In this document: positions 44,146 through 53,364 of the stretch, piece by piece
How the letters are laid out: every line of letters begins with the position of its first letter
Numbering within the stretch: position 1 is the stretch's first letter
Source: UBA5109 sp965661005
Lineage (GTDB): Bacteria > Pseudomonadota > Gammaproteobacteria > Pseudomonadales > Pseudohongiellaceae
Length of the DNA: 64,000 bases
NCBI GenBank assembly: GCA_965661005.1
Contig: CBFICB010000001.1
Span: 1 to 64,000, forward strand
Direction: 5' to 3'
Notes under the pieces: model-generated
Databases searched by the model: none
The model's input: only the letters and a program-made list of their open reading frames with translations
What the model was told of the DNA's origin: nothing
Program-made: the position numbers and the translations under genes

Positions 44146-44742
44146 ATGGGAAGTTCAATAAGCCAATCTTTATTACTAATTATCAATACCCTCGGCGGTC
44201 TGTATATATTTGCTGTCATCATCCGCTTTTTGTTGCAAGCAGCGCGGGCTGATTTTTACAATCCGGTATCCCAGTCTATCGTCAAGATTACGGCTCCCTT
44301 AATAACGCCCTTACGCAAAATAATCCCTGGCTACAGAGGCATTGATTTTGCCTCACTGGTATTGGCCTTATTGCTTAATATTGTTGCTACCAGTCTGATG
44401 CTTTTGGTTGCAGGCGGGCTTGGTTTAGTTGATGTCGGCACCATTGTTGCCTGGTCCAGTATTGGTTTGCTAGCCTTCATTTTGAAAATTTATAAATATG
44501 GATTGCTAATATCTATAATCGCCAGTTGGATTGCTCCCTATAGTGGGAATCCTGTTTTATTACTTATTCATCAACTTTTAGAACCTATTATGAAAAAGGT
44601 CCATAAAGTCATACCGCCAATGGGTGGGTTGGATTTTTCGCCTATTTTTGTTTTTCTGGGTATTCAGGTGGTTGAAACGATGCTGGTGCAAGGGCTGGCT
44701 CAAAGCTTGCGTTTATTTCCCACCGTTGTGATTGGTATTTAG
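44146..44742 (+). CDS. yggT: YggT family membrane protein
   Basis: A 198-residue protein with two tandem YggT repeats, each with a pair of helices and a conserved FYNPVSQSIVKITAPLITPLRKIIPGYRGIDFASLVLAL-type stretch (N half) and PIMKKVHKVIPPMGGLDFSPIFVFLGIQ (C half). The role is not settled; it is linked to membrane or cell-division functions in some bacteria. It lies 28 bp after proC. Confidence 0.92.
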   Translation: MGSSISQSLLLIINTLGGLYIFAVIIRFLLQAARADFYNPVSQSIVKITAPLITPLRKIIPGYRGIDFASLVLALLLNIVATSLMLLVAGGLGLVDVGTIVAWSSIGLLAFILKIYKYGLLISIIASWIAPYSGNPVLLLIHQLLEPIMKKVHKVIPPMGGLDFSPIFVFLGIQVVETMLVQGLAQSLRLFPTVVIGI

Positions 44743-44757
44743 ACTGACCCCTTAACG

Positions 44758-45966
44758 ATGAATCAATCTACTCTTAAAGATTCTGTTGGCATTGTTCAAC
44801 CCCAATGTATTCATTTTGATGAACCCTTAACCCTGCGTAGCGGAAAAGTAATTGAGTCATACGACCTGATGGTTGAATGCTATGGCGAGCTAAACGCTGA
44901 AAAATCCAACGCCATTTTAATTTGTCATGCTTTAAGCGGTGATCACCATGCCGCAGGCTTTCATAGTACTGAAGATGAAAAAGCTGGCTGGTGGGATAAT
45001 TGTATTGGCCCAGGTAAAGCTATTGATTCCAGCAAATTTTTTATTGTCTGCCTCAATAACCTGGGAGGTTGTGCGGGCAGTACCGGACCGACTTCCATTA
45101 ATCCTGAAAATGGAAAACCTTTCGGGCCGGATTTTCCAATAGTAACAGTCAGAGATTGGGTCAATAGTCAGGCACGTCTAGCTGATCATCTTGGCATTGA
45201 ACAATGGGCCGCTGTCATCGGCGGTAGCCTTGGAGGAATGCAGGTATTACGTTGGGCAATTTCATATCCGGAACGTCTGCGTCATGCCATTGTAATTGCT
45301 GCAGCACCCAAGCTATCTGCACAAAATATAGCCTTTAATGAAGTTGCCCGACAATCGATTACTGCTGACCCTGACTTCCACCAGGGTCATTATTATGAGC
45401 ACGGGACTTATCCGAAAAAAGGCCTGACACTTGCACGCATGATTGGCCACATCACCTACCTATCTGATAGCGCTATGCGTGATAAATTTGGCAAGGACTC
45501 TTTAACCGGGAAAAATTTTGGTAGAGATTTAAGTACAGGCAAACTAAATTTTAGTTTCGATTCCGACTTTCAGGTTGAAAGCTATTTGCAATACAAGGGA
45601 GAAAGCTTTTCCAGCACCTTTGATGCAAATACTTACCTGTTGATCACCAAAACATTGGACTACTTTGATCCTTCCGTTGATTATGATGGAGATTTAAGTA
45701 AAGCCTTCTTGCAAGAAGGCAGCTGTAAATTTCTGGTTATCTCTTTTAGCTCAGACTGGCGTTTCCCGCCAGAACGCTCTCGGGAAATCGTGAACACCCT
45801 GTTAAAGGCTAAACGCCAGGTATCTTATCTTGAAGTAGAATCTGATGGTGGTCATGATGCTTTCCTGTTACCTGTTCCTCGATACCTGGAAGGCTTATCA
45901 GCTTATTTGTCGGTAGTGGCAAATGAATCTGATTCAAAAAACGAGAAGAGTGATCATGCGAGCTGA
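44758..45966 (+). CDS. metX: Homoserine O-acyltransferase MetX
   Basis: A 402-residue alpha/beta-hydrolase that acylates homoserine in methionine synthesis. The nucleophile Ser is in AAVIGGSLGGMQVLRW, the conserved loop ALSGDHHAAG near residue 60, LNNLGGCAGSTGPTS, and the catalytic Asp/His region VESDGGHDAFLLP at the C-terminus. Acetyl- versus succinyl-CoA preference cannot be decided by eye. The 3' end overlaps metW by 11 bp, the usual metX-metW pair. Confidence 0.93.
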   Translation: MNQSTLKDSVGIVQPQCIHFDEPLTLRSGKVIESYDLMVECYGELNAEKSNAILICHALSGDHHAAGFHSTEDEKAGWWDNCIGPGKAIDSSKFFIVCLNNLGGCAGSTGPTSINPENGKPFGPDFPIVTVRDWVNSQARLADHLGIEQWAAVIGGSLGGMQVLRWAISYPERLRHAIVIAAAPKLSAQNIAFNEVARQSITADPDFHQGHYYEHGTYPKKGLTLARMIGHITYLSDSAMRDKFGKDSLTGKNFGRDLSTGKLNFSFDSDFQVESYLQYKGESFSSTFDANTYLLITKTLDYFDPSVDYDGDLSKAFLQEGSCKFLVISFSSDWRFPPERSREIVNTLLKAKRQVSYLEVESDGGHDAFLLPVPRYLEGLSAYLSVVANESDSKNEKSDHAS

Positions 45967-46546
45967 TGTAAGCATCATAAAGGACTGGATTAAACCAGAG
46001 AGTCGAGTGCTCGACTTGGGTTGTGGTGACGGATCATTTCTAACCTTATTAAAGCAAGAAAAAAATATCTTTGACTGCGGCCTGGATCTAGATCCTGACA
46101 ATATTACAAAATGCTTGCTTGCCGGTATCAATATTATTGAACAAGACCTGGACAAAGGTCTGGCCAACTTTTCGAACAACAGCTTCGACACTGTCTTATT
46201 AACTCAGACTTTACAGGCCGTACAAAAGCCTGATCTGCTTGTGGAGGAAATGCTGCGAATTGGCAAGAAATGTATTATTACTTTTCCTAACTTCGCTTAT
46301 TGGCGCTATCGTCTGTATTTAATTACCAAGGGACGTATGCCAGTATCTCCTTATATTCCATATGAATGGTATAACACGCCTAATATTCATTTTTGTACTA
46401 TCAAAGATTTTGATGCTTTGTGTAAAGAAAAAAATATTAAAGTCCTAAATCGTACGGTAGTTGATGATAATTATCAGAACTCTGGCTTAATGAATATTGA
46501 CCCAAACTTTTTTGGCATTAATGCCATTTACCATATTTCAAAATAA
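45956..46546 (+). CDS. metW: MetW, methionine biosynthesis protein
   Basis: A 196-residue SAM-methyltransferase-like protein with SRVLDLGCGDGSFLTLLKQ (motif I), GLDLDPDNI (motif II) and FPNFAYWRYRLYLITKGRMPVSPYIPYEWYNTPNIHFCTIKDF, the MetW signature. It works with MetX in homoserine acylation. ATG 45956, with AGAG six bases upstream, gives the family start MRADVSIIKDWI; the frame extends 33 bp further back to a TTG inside metX. Confidence 0.93.
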   Translation: MRADVSIIKDWIKPESRVLDLGCGDGSFLTLLKQEKNIFDCGLDLDPDNITKCLLAGINIIEQDLDKGLANFSNNSFDTVLLTQTLQAVQKPDLLVEEMLRIGKKCIITFPNFAYWRYRLYLITKGRMPVSPYIPYEWYNTPNIHFCTIKDFDALCKEKNIKVLNRTVVDDNYQNSGLMNIDPNFFGINAIYHISK

Positions 46547-46547
46547 A

Positions 46548-46991
46548 ATGATGAATAAATATTTAAAGATATTTCCAATTTGGCTAATTGTTTTCTCATG
46601 TGTTTTTACAAGCTCGGCCAAGGCAGAGCAATCACAAGATTTCGGTGAATATACTGTGCACTATATTGCTGTTAACAGTACGTTCATTGCTCCAGAAATT
46701 GCAGAACGTTATGGCATCGCCAGATCAGCGCGCAATGCATTTCTCAATATTTCTGTTATTAAAAATAACGGCATAGCGGTACCCGCTCAAATAACAGGTG
46801 AAAAAGCTAATTTCCTTAGTCAAAATTCAATGATCAATTTTATCGAAGTCATCGAAGGTGATGCTATTTACTATATAGGTCAATTTGAATTTTCCAATGC
46901 CGAAAACTTACGTTTTAACGTGGAAGTGCAACCAGAAAATAGCGGCCCTGTTTATTCGCTGACCTGGACAACCAAACTCTATATCAATTAA
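46548..46991 (+). CDS. DUF4426 exported protein
   Basis: A 147-residue protein with a signal peptide (KIFPIWLIVFSCVFTSSAKA, cleavage near AKA-EQ) and a single small beta-rich domain. The motif VHYIAVNSTFIAPEIAERYGIARSARNAFLNISV is the DUF4426 core; the function is unknown. It sits between metW and rdgB, the position this family has in Pseudomonas. It starts one base after the metW stop and may rely on coupling, as no ribosome-binding site is seen. Confidence 0.83.
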   Translation: MMNKYLKIFPIWLIVFSCVFTSSAKAEQSQDFGEYTVHYIAVNSTFIAPEIAERYGIARSARNAFLNISVIKNNGIAVPAQITGEKANFLSQNSMINFIEVIEGDAIYYIGQFEFSNAENLRFNVEVQPENSGPVYSLTWTTKLYIN

Positions 46992-47011
46992 AAGCAGCCC
47001 TCATAATTATC

Positions 47012-47617
47012 ATGTCTAAAGTAGTGCTAGCCAGTAACAATCAGGGCAAACTCAAAGAATTACAGCAAACGCTTCAAGCCCTGAACCTGGAATTAATTTC
47101 CCAGAGCGAATTCCACTTTGCTGAAGCGGTTGAAGATGGCTTAAGTTTCGTCGAAAACGCCATTATCAAGGCTCGCCATGCCGCTCAGCACACCGGTTTA
47201 CCAGCTATCGCTGATGATTCCGGCCTGGAGATAGACGCACTTGATGGAGAGCCCGGCATATACTCTGCACGCTATGCTGGCACCAACTTGTCACGACAGG
47301 AAAACGATGCCGCTAATAATCAGTTAGTGCTGAAAAAGCTTGAAGGTATTCCTGCAGAAAAAAGAAATGCCCGCTTTCAATGTGTTATTGCTTTTCTACG
47401 TTCAGCCAATGACTCAATGCCACTGATATTTCAGGGTACTTGGGAGGGCAGCATACTATTTGAAGAAAAAGGAGAATTTGGCTTTGGTTATGATTCCATT
47501 TTTTATGTCCCCAGCCACGATTGCGCTTCAGCCGAGCTCATGCCGGAAATAAAAAATACTCTGAGCCATCGCTATAAAGCAATCCAGGAATTAATCAAGC
47601 ACTGGCCGTATGACTAG
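47012..47617 (+). CDS. rdgB: XTP/dITP diphosphatase (RdgB/HAM1)
   Basis: A 201-residue house-cleaning pyrophosphatase that removes non-canonical purine triphosphates. KVVLASNNQGKLKELQQTL, AIADDSGLEIDALDGEPGIYSARYAG and GEFGFGYDSIFYVP with the final LSHRYKAIQEL are canonical. It overlaps hemW by 8 bp. Confidence 0.96.
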   Translation: MSKVVLASNNQGKLKELQQTLQALNLELISQSEFHFAEAVEDGLSFVENAIIKARHAAQHTGLPAIADDSGLEIDALDGEPGIYSARYAGTNLSRQENDAANNQLVLKKLEGIPAEKRNARFQCVIAFLRSANDSMPLIFQGTWEGSILFEEKGEFGFGYDSIFYVPSHDCASAELMPEIKNTLSHRYKAIQELIKHWPYD

Positions 47618-48755
47618 CTTAAAGTATTTACCACCTTTAAGCCTTTATATTCACATTCCCTGGTGTTTAAAAAAATGCCCCTATTGTGACTTTAACTCAC
47701 ATGCCTTTGAAAAATCCTTTCCGGAAAAAAAGTATATAGATGCTTTGCTGGAAGATTTACGGATTGATCAGCCATCCTCGCAAGGACGAAAGTTACATTC
47801 TATTTTTATAGGCGGAGGGACACCCAGCCTATTTTCACCAGAGTCTCTGAGTTATTTGCTTGAAGAAATTAAATCCATTATTACTCTTGATGGTGATGTG
47901 GAAATTACACTAGAGGCGAACCCGGGAACATTTGAGCAAAATAAATTTTCAGAATTTCTAGCGGCAGGCATTAATCGACTGTCTATCGGGATACAAAGTT
48001 TTCAGCCTGTTTTTTTAAAAAAGCTGGGACGCGTTCACTCAGATCAGGAAGCCTTAATTGCTCCTGAAATTGCACTGAATGCCGGTTTTACAAACTTTAA
48101 TCTGGATTTAATGTTTGGATTACCTGGTCAAACTTCAGAACAGGCAATGAATGATCTCGCCCAGGCGCTAGTATTTAAACCCCCACATTTGTCCTGGTAT
48201 CAATTGACCATAGAACCCAATACTGCATTTTATAGTCGACCTCCCTCACTTCCGTTGTCGGGAGAAATTGAACGCATGCAAGATGAAGGTATCAACGTGC
48301 TTAAAGGCGCCGGTTTAGAACGATATGAAATATCAGCTTTTAGTCAGCCTAACAAACAAGCCCAACACAATCTTAATTACTGGCAATTTGGTGACTATCT
48401 TGGCATCGGAGCTGGAGCCCATGGCAAAATTACTCTTTTGCAGGAGCAGAAAATTGTTCGAACAAGAAAGACCAAACAGCCTCAATCTTATCTGGATTCA
48501 TCTAAAAATTATCTAGCTGACCTTAGTCCCATTCCTGAACAGGACCTGACATTGGAATTTATGATGAATGTCTTACGCTTGAGTGAAGGTGTGGAACCAG
48601 ACCTCCTGAAAGCAAGGACTGGAATTGAGCTTGAGAACATTCAACCCGTTCTATGCAAGCTACATAGTGAAGGCTTATTAGTACCTGAGGCCCTTTGCAC
48701 TACCCCTAAAGGCTATAATCTACTAAATAATGTGCTACAGGCTTTCATGATGTGA
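47610..48755 (+). CDS. hemW: HemW, radical-SAM heme chaperone (CPO-like)
   Basis: A 381-residue radical SAM protein with CxxxCxxC in HIPWCLKKCPYCDFNSH, GGGTPSLF, and ITLEANPGTFE. It has HemW length and lacks the N-terminal extension of true coproporphyrinogen dehydrogenase HemN. HemW binds heme and is implicated in delivering it to respiratory enzymes. It ends the proC-to-hemW run. Confidence 0.92.
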   Translation: MTSLKYLPPLSLYIHIPWCLKKCPYCDFNSHAFEKSFPEKKYIDALLEDLRIDQPSSQGRKLHSIFIGGGTPSLFSPESLSYLLEEIKSIITLDGDVEITLEANPGTFEQNKFSEFLAAGINRLSIGIQSFQPVFLKKLGRVHSDQEALIAPEIALNAGFTNFNLDLMFGLPGQTSEQAMNDLAQALVFKPPHLSWYQLTIEPNTAFYSRPPSLPLSGEIERMQDEGINVLKGAGLERYEISAFSQPNKQAQHNLNYWQFGDYLGIGAGAHGKITLLQEQKIVRTRKTKQPQSYLDSSKNYLADLSPIPEQDLTLEFMMNVLRLSEGVEPDLLKARTGIELENIQPVLCKLHSEGLLVPEALCTTPKGYNLLNNVLQAFMM

Positions 48756-48818
48756 GCGCAACAGGTAATATTGCGCCATCAGCATAATAGATCATAAACA
48801 CGGCGGCTAATTAGATTC

Positions 48819-48971
48819 ATGTCAAATGTTGCTCTAACAAATGAAACATGTTCGCACGGCTTTATTCAGGCATCTTGCACTAATTGCAATTTGAAAGGCT
48901 TATGTCTCCCTCTTGCAATGGATGTGAAAGATATTGACCGTCTGAACGAAATCTGCCATAAGGCCCGCTAG
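48819..48971 (+). pseudogene. Truncated FNR/Anr regulator: Fe-S N-terminal segment only
   Basis: A 50-codon frame whose product has SCTNCNLKGLCLPLAMDVKDIDRLNEI. The C-x2-C-x5-C spacing, the CLPL motif and the D-x-D-x-L segment match the N-terminus of FNR/Anr oxygen sensors, where three of four [4Fe-4S] ligands lie. The frame ends in KAR-stop exactly where FNR continues into its cyclic-nucleotide-binding-like fold. No further FNR sequence follows: no fourth cysteine, dimerisation helix or helix-turn-helix. It is therefore a deletion remnant, or less likely a tiny iron-sulfur peptide. It lies between hemW and the ABC importer. Confidence 0.75.
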
Positions 48972-49016
48972 TCTGTTTATATTTCTCGCTGGCGGGAAAT
49001 ACCAGTACTGCAACTC

Positions 49017-49853
49017 ATGACAAGACTAGTAATCTTTATTCTTATAAGCCTTGCTACTTCTTCAAGTTTAGGTGCAGATAAACCTCAACGTGTAGCAAGC
49101 ATGAGCCTATGCAGTGACGAATTATTACTCCTGCTCGCAGAAAGCAATAACATCATCTCCTTAAGTTATTTAGCCTCAGATTCACGCTATTCCTCTTTCA
49201 TCAGTGATAACAATATTGACCTTTCTGATATATACCTGAACAAAGGTCTGGCAGAAGAAATTATTTTGCTAGAACCCGATCTGGTATTAAGCAGTCGTTT
49301 TAGTTCGACTAATGCTGTCAATTTATTGCAAAACTTTGGATACGCTGTAAACAGTCTCGGTTTTCCAACAACTCTTGATCAGACTTTTCAGCAAATTGAA
49401 GAATTGGCAATGCTACTGGGTGAAAAAGAGCGTGGTGATATGCTGGTTCAAGAATTTCAAAATCGTATAAACGTGACTAGAACATTTATTGGCTCTGAAC
49501 AAAATATTTCAGCCATATTTTATGCCAATAATGGTTTTAGTTACGGCGCCAATACTTTACATGATAATTTTTTAAATTCACTTGGGATACAAAATTTAGC
49601 CACTGAACAGGGACTAATCGGGTCGGGGAAAATACCAATAGAAATATTAATTTCTGCACAGCCAGATTTCCTCATTATAGATCAGGCCGGCTTGCATGAT
49701 ACAAAGCTTGCCCAAGCCCTGCTGCAGCACCCTGCTTTAAAAAAATACTTTCCCATTGAAAAAATAATTGTACTGCCCAGTAGTTTATTTCAATGCGCCG
49801 GCCCAAGCCTCATCAAAGCCTATGAACTCATGGCACAAGTATTGGGTGAATAG
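49017..49853 (+). CDS. Periplasmic substrate-binding protein of a B12/metal-chelate ABC importer (BtuF-like)
   Basis: A 278-residue protein with a signal peptide (about residues 1-19, cleavage near LGA-DK), then PQRVASMSLCSDELLLLLAESNNIISLS, the start of the two-lobed helical-backbone fold. EEIILLEPDLVLSS and SAQPDFLIIDQ are the paired repeats typical of BtuF/FhuD-type proteins. It begins the operon with a FecCD-type permease and an ATPase. Cobalamin is the most likely cargo because of the BtuF-like length; heme or siderophore remains possible. No cobalamin riboswitch is visible upstream. Confidence 0.78.
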   Translation: MTRLVIFILISLATSSSLGADKPQRVASMSLCSDELLLLLAESNNIISLSYLASDSRYSSFISDNNIDLSDIYLNKGLAEEIILLEPDLVLSSRFSSTNAVNLLQNFGYAVNSLGFPTTLDQTFQQIEELAMLLGEKERGDMLVQEFQNRINVTRTFIGSEQNISAIFYANNGFSYGANTLHDNFLNSLGIQNLATEQGLIGSGKIPIEILISAQPDFLIIDQAGLHDTKLAQALLQHPALKKYFPIEKIIVLPSSLFQCAGPSLIKAYELMAQVLGE

Positions 49854-49855
49854 TA

Positions 49856-50854
49856 ATGCCTGAAAAACAGCAAAAGTTTTATTATGGTGTACTCTTGCTG
49901 AGCATTCCTGTGTTTTTTATCTGGCATTTACTGAGTGGTCCTACAGAGCTTTCACTCATCTCTGCATTCAGCGATATGCTTACAAACAATGCAAGTACTG
50001 ACGCGTTAATACTCTCGGAAATTCGACTGCCCAGAGCCTTACTGGCTATTTGTATTGGTATTTCATTAGCACTATCAGGAGCCGCTTTGCAGGGCTTATT
50101 AATAAACCCTTTAGCCAGCCCTGATCTACTTGGCGTTTCTCAATCAGGCGTCTTGTTTGCCGTGCTTGTGCTTTATTATGGCTTAGCCTCGCTCAGCTGG
50201 TTCATAGTTCCCTTGGCAGCTATGTCTGGTGCTTTAATTGCTGTAGCTTTTATTTTTTCTATCGCGGGAAAATATCATGGTGCATTAACCATTATTCTAA
50301 TTGGCATAGCGATTAATGCGATCACCTCAGCAATGACATCCTTAGCCTTAAACTTCGCACCAAACCCCTTCGCCTTACAGGAAATTTATTTTTGGATGTT
50401 AGGTTCATTGAGTAATCGCAGCAGTAATGAATTATTTTTTGCGCTCCCTTTTATGCTGATAGGGTGGTGTCTGATATTCCCAAGGAAATATTTTTTAGAC
50501 GCAATGAGCCTAGGTGAGGACACCGCCTTTTCTCTTGGGTTTAGCTTAAAAAAGGAGAGGTTTTTATTAATTATTGGTGTCGCTTTATGTACAGGAGCTT
50601 CGGTTGCTGTCAGTGGCAATATTAGTTTTATAGGCCTTATGATTCCTCATCTATTGAGACCTTTAGTCAACAATGAGCCTGGCCGACTGCTAGCATACAG
50701 TGCTGTTGGAGGTGCTTCTTTATTATTATTAGCTGACACCTTGGTACAAAATTTCCCAGGCGCTCAAGAGCTTCAGGTTGGCGTAATAACTGCTGCCCTG
50801 GGAGGGCCATTCTTTTTATTTTTAATATTTAGAAATCGACATTTGCTGCGATGA
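49856..50854 (+). CDS. FecCD/BtuC-type ABC permease
   Basis: A 332-residue polytopic membrane protein of the iron-chelate/B12 uptake permease family. SEIRLPRALLAICIGISLALSGAALQGLLINPLASPDLLGVSQSG is the signature stretch and contains the coupling region; FIGLMIPHLLRPL lies late in the sequence as expected. About ten membrane segments can be picked out. It starts 2 bp after the binding protein stop and overlaps the ATPase gene by 4 bp. Confidence 0.88.
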   Translation: MPEKQQKFYYGVLLLSIPVFFIWHLLSGPTELSLISAFSDMLTNNASTDALILSEIRLPRALLAICIGISLALSGAALQGLLINPLASPDLLGVSQSGVLFAVLVLYYGLASLSWFIVPLAAMSGALIAVAFIFSIAGKYHGALTIILIGIAINAITSAMTSLALNFAPNPFALQEIYFWMLGSLSNRSSNELFFALPFMLIGWCLIFPRKYFLDAMSLGEDTAFSLGFSLKKERFLLIIGVALCTGASVAVSGNISFIGLMIPHLLRPLVNNEPGRLLAYSAVGGASLLLLADTLVQNFPGAQELQVGVITAALGGPFFLFLIFRNRHLLR

Positions 50855-51627
50855 GCATACTAATACAGGCAAGCAATCTTAGCTGGCAGATAAATAATTC
50901 TGCAATTCTTAATGACATCAACCTGGAACTAAGAAGCGGTGAAATGTTAGGGATTATAGGCCCTAATGGTGCAGGCAAAACGACCTTATTAAAATTATTT
51001 GCCCGAATCATTGATCCTTTAACTGGTGCCCTTAGTTTCCTGGACACACCCTTCCACGAATTTGCAGCTAATCATTTCGCCAGACAGGTAGCCTATCTGG
51101 AACAAAATGCTCCCGTTAACTGGCCCTTATTGGTAGAAAAAGTTATTGCGCTAGGAAGAAGCCCATATCAACATTCTTATAAAAAAATAAGTAAAGAAGA
51201 CGATGTTGCGATTACAAAAGCTATTTTTGCTACAGGAATAGAGCGGTTGCTGGGGAGAACTATTTCAAGCTTGTCTCAAGGAGAAAAAATGTTGGTCGCT
51301 CTTTGTCGAGTATTCTGTTCAGAACCAAAAGTTATTTTAGCCGATGAACCAATTGCTTCTCTGGACCCTTATCATCAATTATTGATAATGGAATTATTAC
51401 AAAAGCACACCCGAGCTAATCAAGACAATGCCGCAATAGTTGTACTTCATGATCTCAGTCACGCTGCCCGTTTTTGTGACAGACTATTGTTGATGCATGA
51501 AGGAAAAATTGTTAGTTCTGGTTCTATCAAGGAAGTTCTTAGTAGTAAGAATCTTCGCGAGTTTTATAAAATCAACTGTTATAGTGACTTCGACCAAGGG
51601 CTGATTCAGCCACTTAATAGAATTTAA
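50851..51627 (+). CDS. ABC transporter ATPase (BtuD/FecE-type)
   Basis: A 258-residue nucleotide-binding subunit. Walker A is IIGPNGAGKTTLLKLFAR, the ABC signature is SSLSQGEKMLVALCRVF, Walker B is VILADEPIASLDP, and the switch His is in VVLHDLSHAARFCDR. It completes the importer with the two upstream genes. The specificity is given by the binding protein, not by this subunit. Confidence 0.9.
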   Translation: MSILIQASNLSWQINNSAILNDINLELRSGEMLGIIGPNGAGKTTLLKLFARIIDPLTGALSFLDTPFHEFAANHFARQVAYLEQNAPVNWPLLVEKVIALGRSPYQHSYKKISKEDDVAITKAIFATGIERLLGRTISSLSQGEKMLVALCRVFCSEPKVILADEPIASLDPYHQLLIMELLQKHTRANQDNAAIVVLHDLSHAARFCDRLLLMHEGKIVSSGSIKEVLSSKNLREFYKINCYSDFDQGLIQPLNRI

Positions 51628-51666
51628 ATTTACTATACGTATTGAATGCATCAAGAGGAATCTACT

Positions 51667-52089
51667 GTGACTTTATGGAAATCTCCTTCAACAGCCGATG
51701 AAATCAATGCTCGTCTTGCTAATCACATGGCGGGGAATTTGGGTATTATTTTTACCGAAGTAGGAGAAGATTATTTAAAGGCAACAATGCCGCTGACGCA
51801 TTTGACTAGCCAGCATATGGGCTTTATGCACGGTGGAGCCAATGTGGTTTTAGCTGAAACCATAGCCAATATCGCCTCAACATTATGCTGCGAAGAAGGC
51901 CAGACTGTCGTCGGCCTGGATATAAATGCGAACCATATCCGACCCGGTAAAACTAAAGTAACGGCTATCACAAAACCATTACATATTGGTCGAAAAACCA
52001 TGGTTTGGGAAGTGAAAATTTATGATGAAAAAAACAAATTAAATTGTATTTCTCGTTTCACTGGAGCGGTAATCCCCAAACCCAAGTGA
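51667..52089 (+). CDS. Hotdog-fold acyl-CoA thioesterase (YdiI/PaaI type)
   Basis: A 140-residue hotdog-fold protein. Catalytic-site landmarks: MGFMHGGANVVLAETIAN (conserved His-Gly-Gly and Glu) and GLDINANHIRPG. MTLWKSPSTADEINARL resembles the start of E. coli YdiI, so GTG 51667, with AGAGGA seven bases upstream, is preferred over ATG 51646. The family hydrolyses small acyl-CoA thioesters; the actual substrate is unknown. It lies 35 bp before argE. Confidence 0.82.
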   Translation: MTLWKSPSTADEINARLANHMAGNLGIIFTEVGEDYLKATMPLTHLTSQHMGFMHGGANVVLAETIANIASTLCCEEGQTVVGLDINANHIRPGKTKVTAITKPLHIGRKTMVWEVKIYDEKNKLNCISRFTGAVIPKPK

Positions 52090-52123
52090 AAATAATCACC
52101 ACATTAATATACATCGAGTCACT

Positions 52124-53293
52124 ATGAATACTCCGCATTTTAAGGGCACATCAGGATTTTTAAGCCTATTTAACCACTTGTTAAATCTCCCAACGGTAAG
52201 CTCTGCCAACCCTTCTCTGGACCAATCAAACCTGACTGTCATCAATTTATTGGCAGAAGTGTTTGAGCAAATAGGCTTCAGCTGTGAATTAATTCCAGTT
52301 TCTGATTCCCCCAAAAAAGCCAACTTAATTGCGACAATTGGTTCAGGCCCAGGTGGTCTGGTTTTATCCGGCCATACCGATACGGTTCCTTTTGATGAAG
52401 CACTTTGGACACATGACCCCTTAAAATTAACCGAAAAAGATGATCGTCTTTATGGGCTTGGATCATCAGACATGAAGGGTTTTTTTGCAGTAGTGTATGC
52501 AGCTTTGGAACCGCTCTTAAAACAGGATATCAGTTTTAAACAACCTTTAATCATTTTAGCGACTGCTGATGAAGAAAGTTCAATGAATGGCGCCCGCGCT
52601 CTGGCGAAATTGGGAAAACCCAAAGCACGCTACGCTGTTATTGGAGAGCCTACTGGTTTAAAACCCATCAACATGCACAAAAGCATTATGATGGAAACGA
52701 TTCGAATTCAAGGCCAGAGTGGTCACTCTTCCAATCCGGCATTGGGCAAAAATGCCTTGGAAGCAATGCATGAAGTTATGACCGCTCTTTTACTATTCAG
52801 ACAGCAGCTTCAAGCTGACTATCAAAATCCACATTTTGCAGTAGACATGCCAACCATGAATCTGGGCGCTATTCATGGAGGTGATAACCCTAATCGTATA
52901 TGTGGCCATTGTGAACTTGAGTTTGATGTTCGGCTGTTACCGGGCATGGCGAATGATTCAATAAGACAAAGCATCAATCAGTTGGTAAAACCTATTGCGA
53001 ACAAGTATCAGACCGAGATTGAACTGGCGTCTTTATTCCCCGGAGTGGAAGCTTTTGAAAACCGGGATAGTGAGCTTGTAAAAATTGCAGAAAAACTAAC
53101 CGGCCATAACGCCATGAGCGTGGCATTCGGTACCGAAGCGCCCTTTTTACAGGAGCTAGGGATGGATACTATCGTGCTCGGACCAGGCTCTATTGATCTT
53201 GCGCATCAACCCAATGAATATATGGCTCTTGATCAGGTAAAACCCGCGATCAGTATTATTCAAAATTTAATTCAGCGCTGTTGTTTAGCTTAA
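52124..53293 (+). CDS. argE: Acetylornithine deacetylase
   Basis: A 389-residue M20-family zinc hydrolase. LSGHTDTVPFD gives the first metal His, GLGSSDMKGFFA the bridging Asp, TADEESSMNGARA the catalytic Glu pair, and the later metal His is in LAHQPNEYMALDQ. It removes the acetyl group from N-acetylornithine. In Pseudomonas argE is close to argA; here 10 kb of other genes separates them. Confidence 0.92.
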   Translation: MNTPHFKGTSGFLSLFNHLLNLPTVSSANPSLDQSNLTVINLLAEVFEQIGFSCELIPVSDSPKKANLIATIGSGPGGLVLSGHTDTVPFDEALWTHDPLKLTEKDDRLYGLGSSDMKGFFAVVYAALEPLLKQDISFKQPLIILATADEESSMNGARALAKLGKPKARYAVIGEPTGLKPINMHKSIMMETIRIQGQSGHSSNPALGKNALEAMHEVMTALLLFRQQLQADYQNPHFAVDMPTMNLGAIHGGDNPNRICGHCELEFDVRLLPGMANDSIRQSINQLVKPIANKYQTEIELASLFPGVEAFENRDSELVKIAEKLTGHNAMSVAFGTEAPFLQELGMDTIVLGPGSIDLAHQPNEYMALDQVKPAISIIQNLIQRCCLA

Positions 53294-53307
53294 ACTCACA
53301 TCAATTT

Positions 53308-53341
53308 CTAACGTCCGCTTGCTATCCAAAGCGGACGTTAG
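53308..53341. repeat. Perfect palindromic repeat after argE, related to the copy at 60643
   Basis: CTAACGTCCGCTT (53308-53320) and AAGCGGACGTTAG (53329-53341) form a 13-bp perfect stem with an 8-nt loop. No U-tract follows. The left arm recurs at 60643-60655, so it is a dispersed element rather than a simple terminator. It marks the left edge of the accessory region. Confidence 0.8.
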
Positions 53342-53364
53342 CTTGAGCCCCAAAAAAACAATAT

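Noticed and set aside
48756..49016. Cobalamin riboswitch upstream of the BtuFCD-type operon
   Set aside because: No B12-box-like conserved sequence or long paired structure was seen; the interval is mostly the FNR stub.
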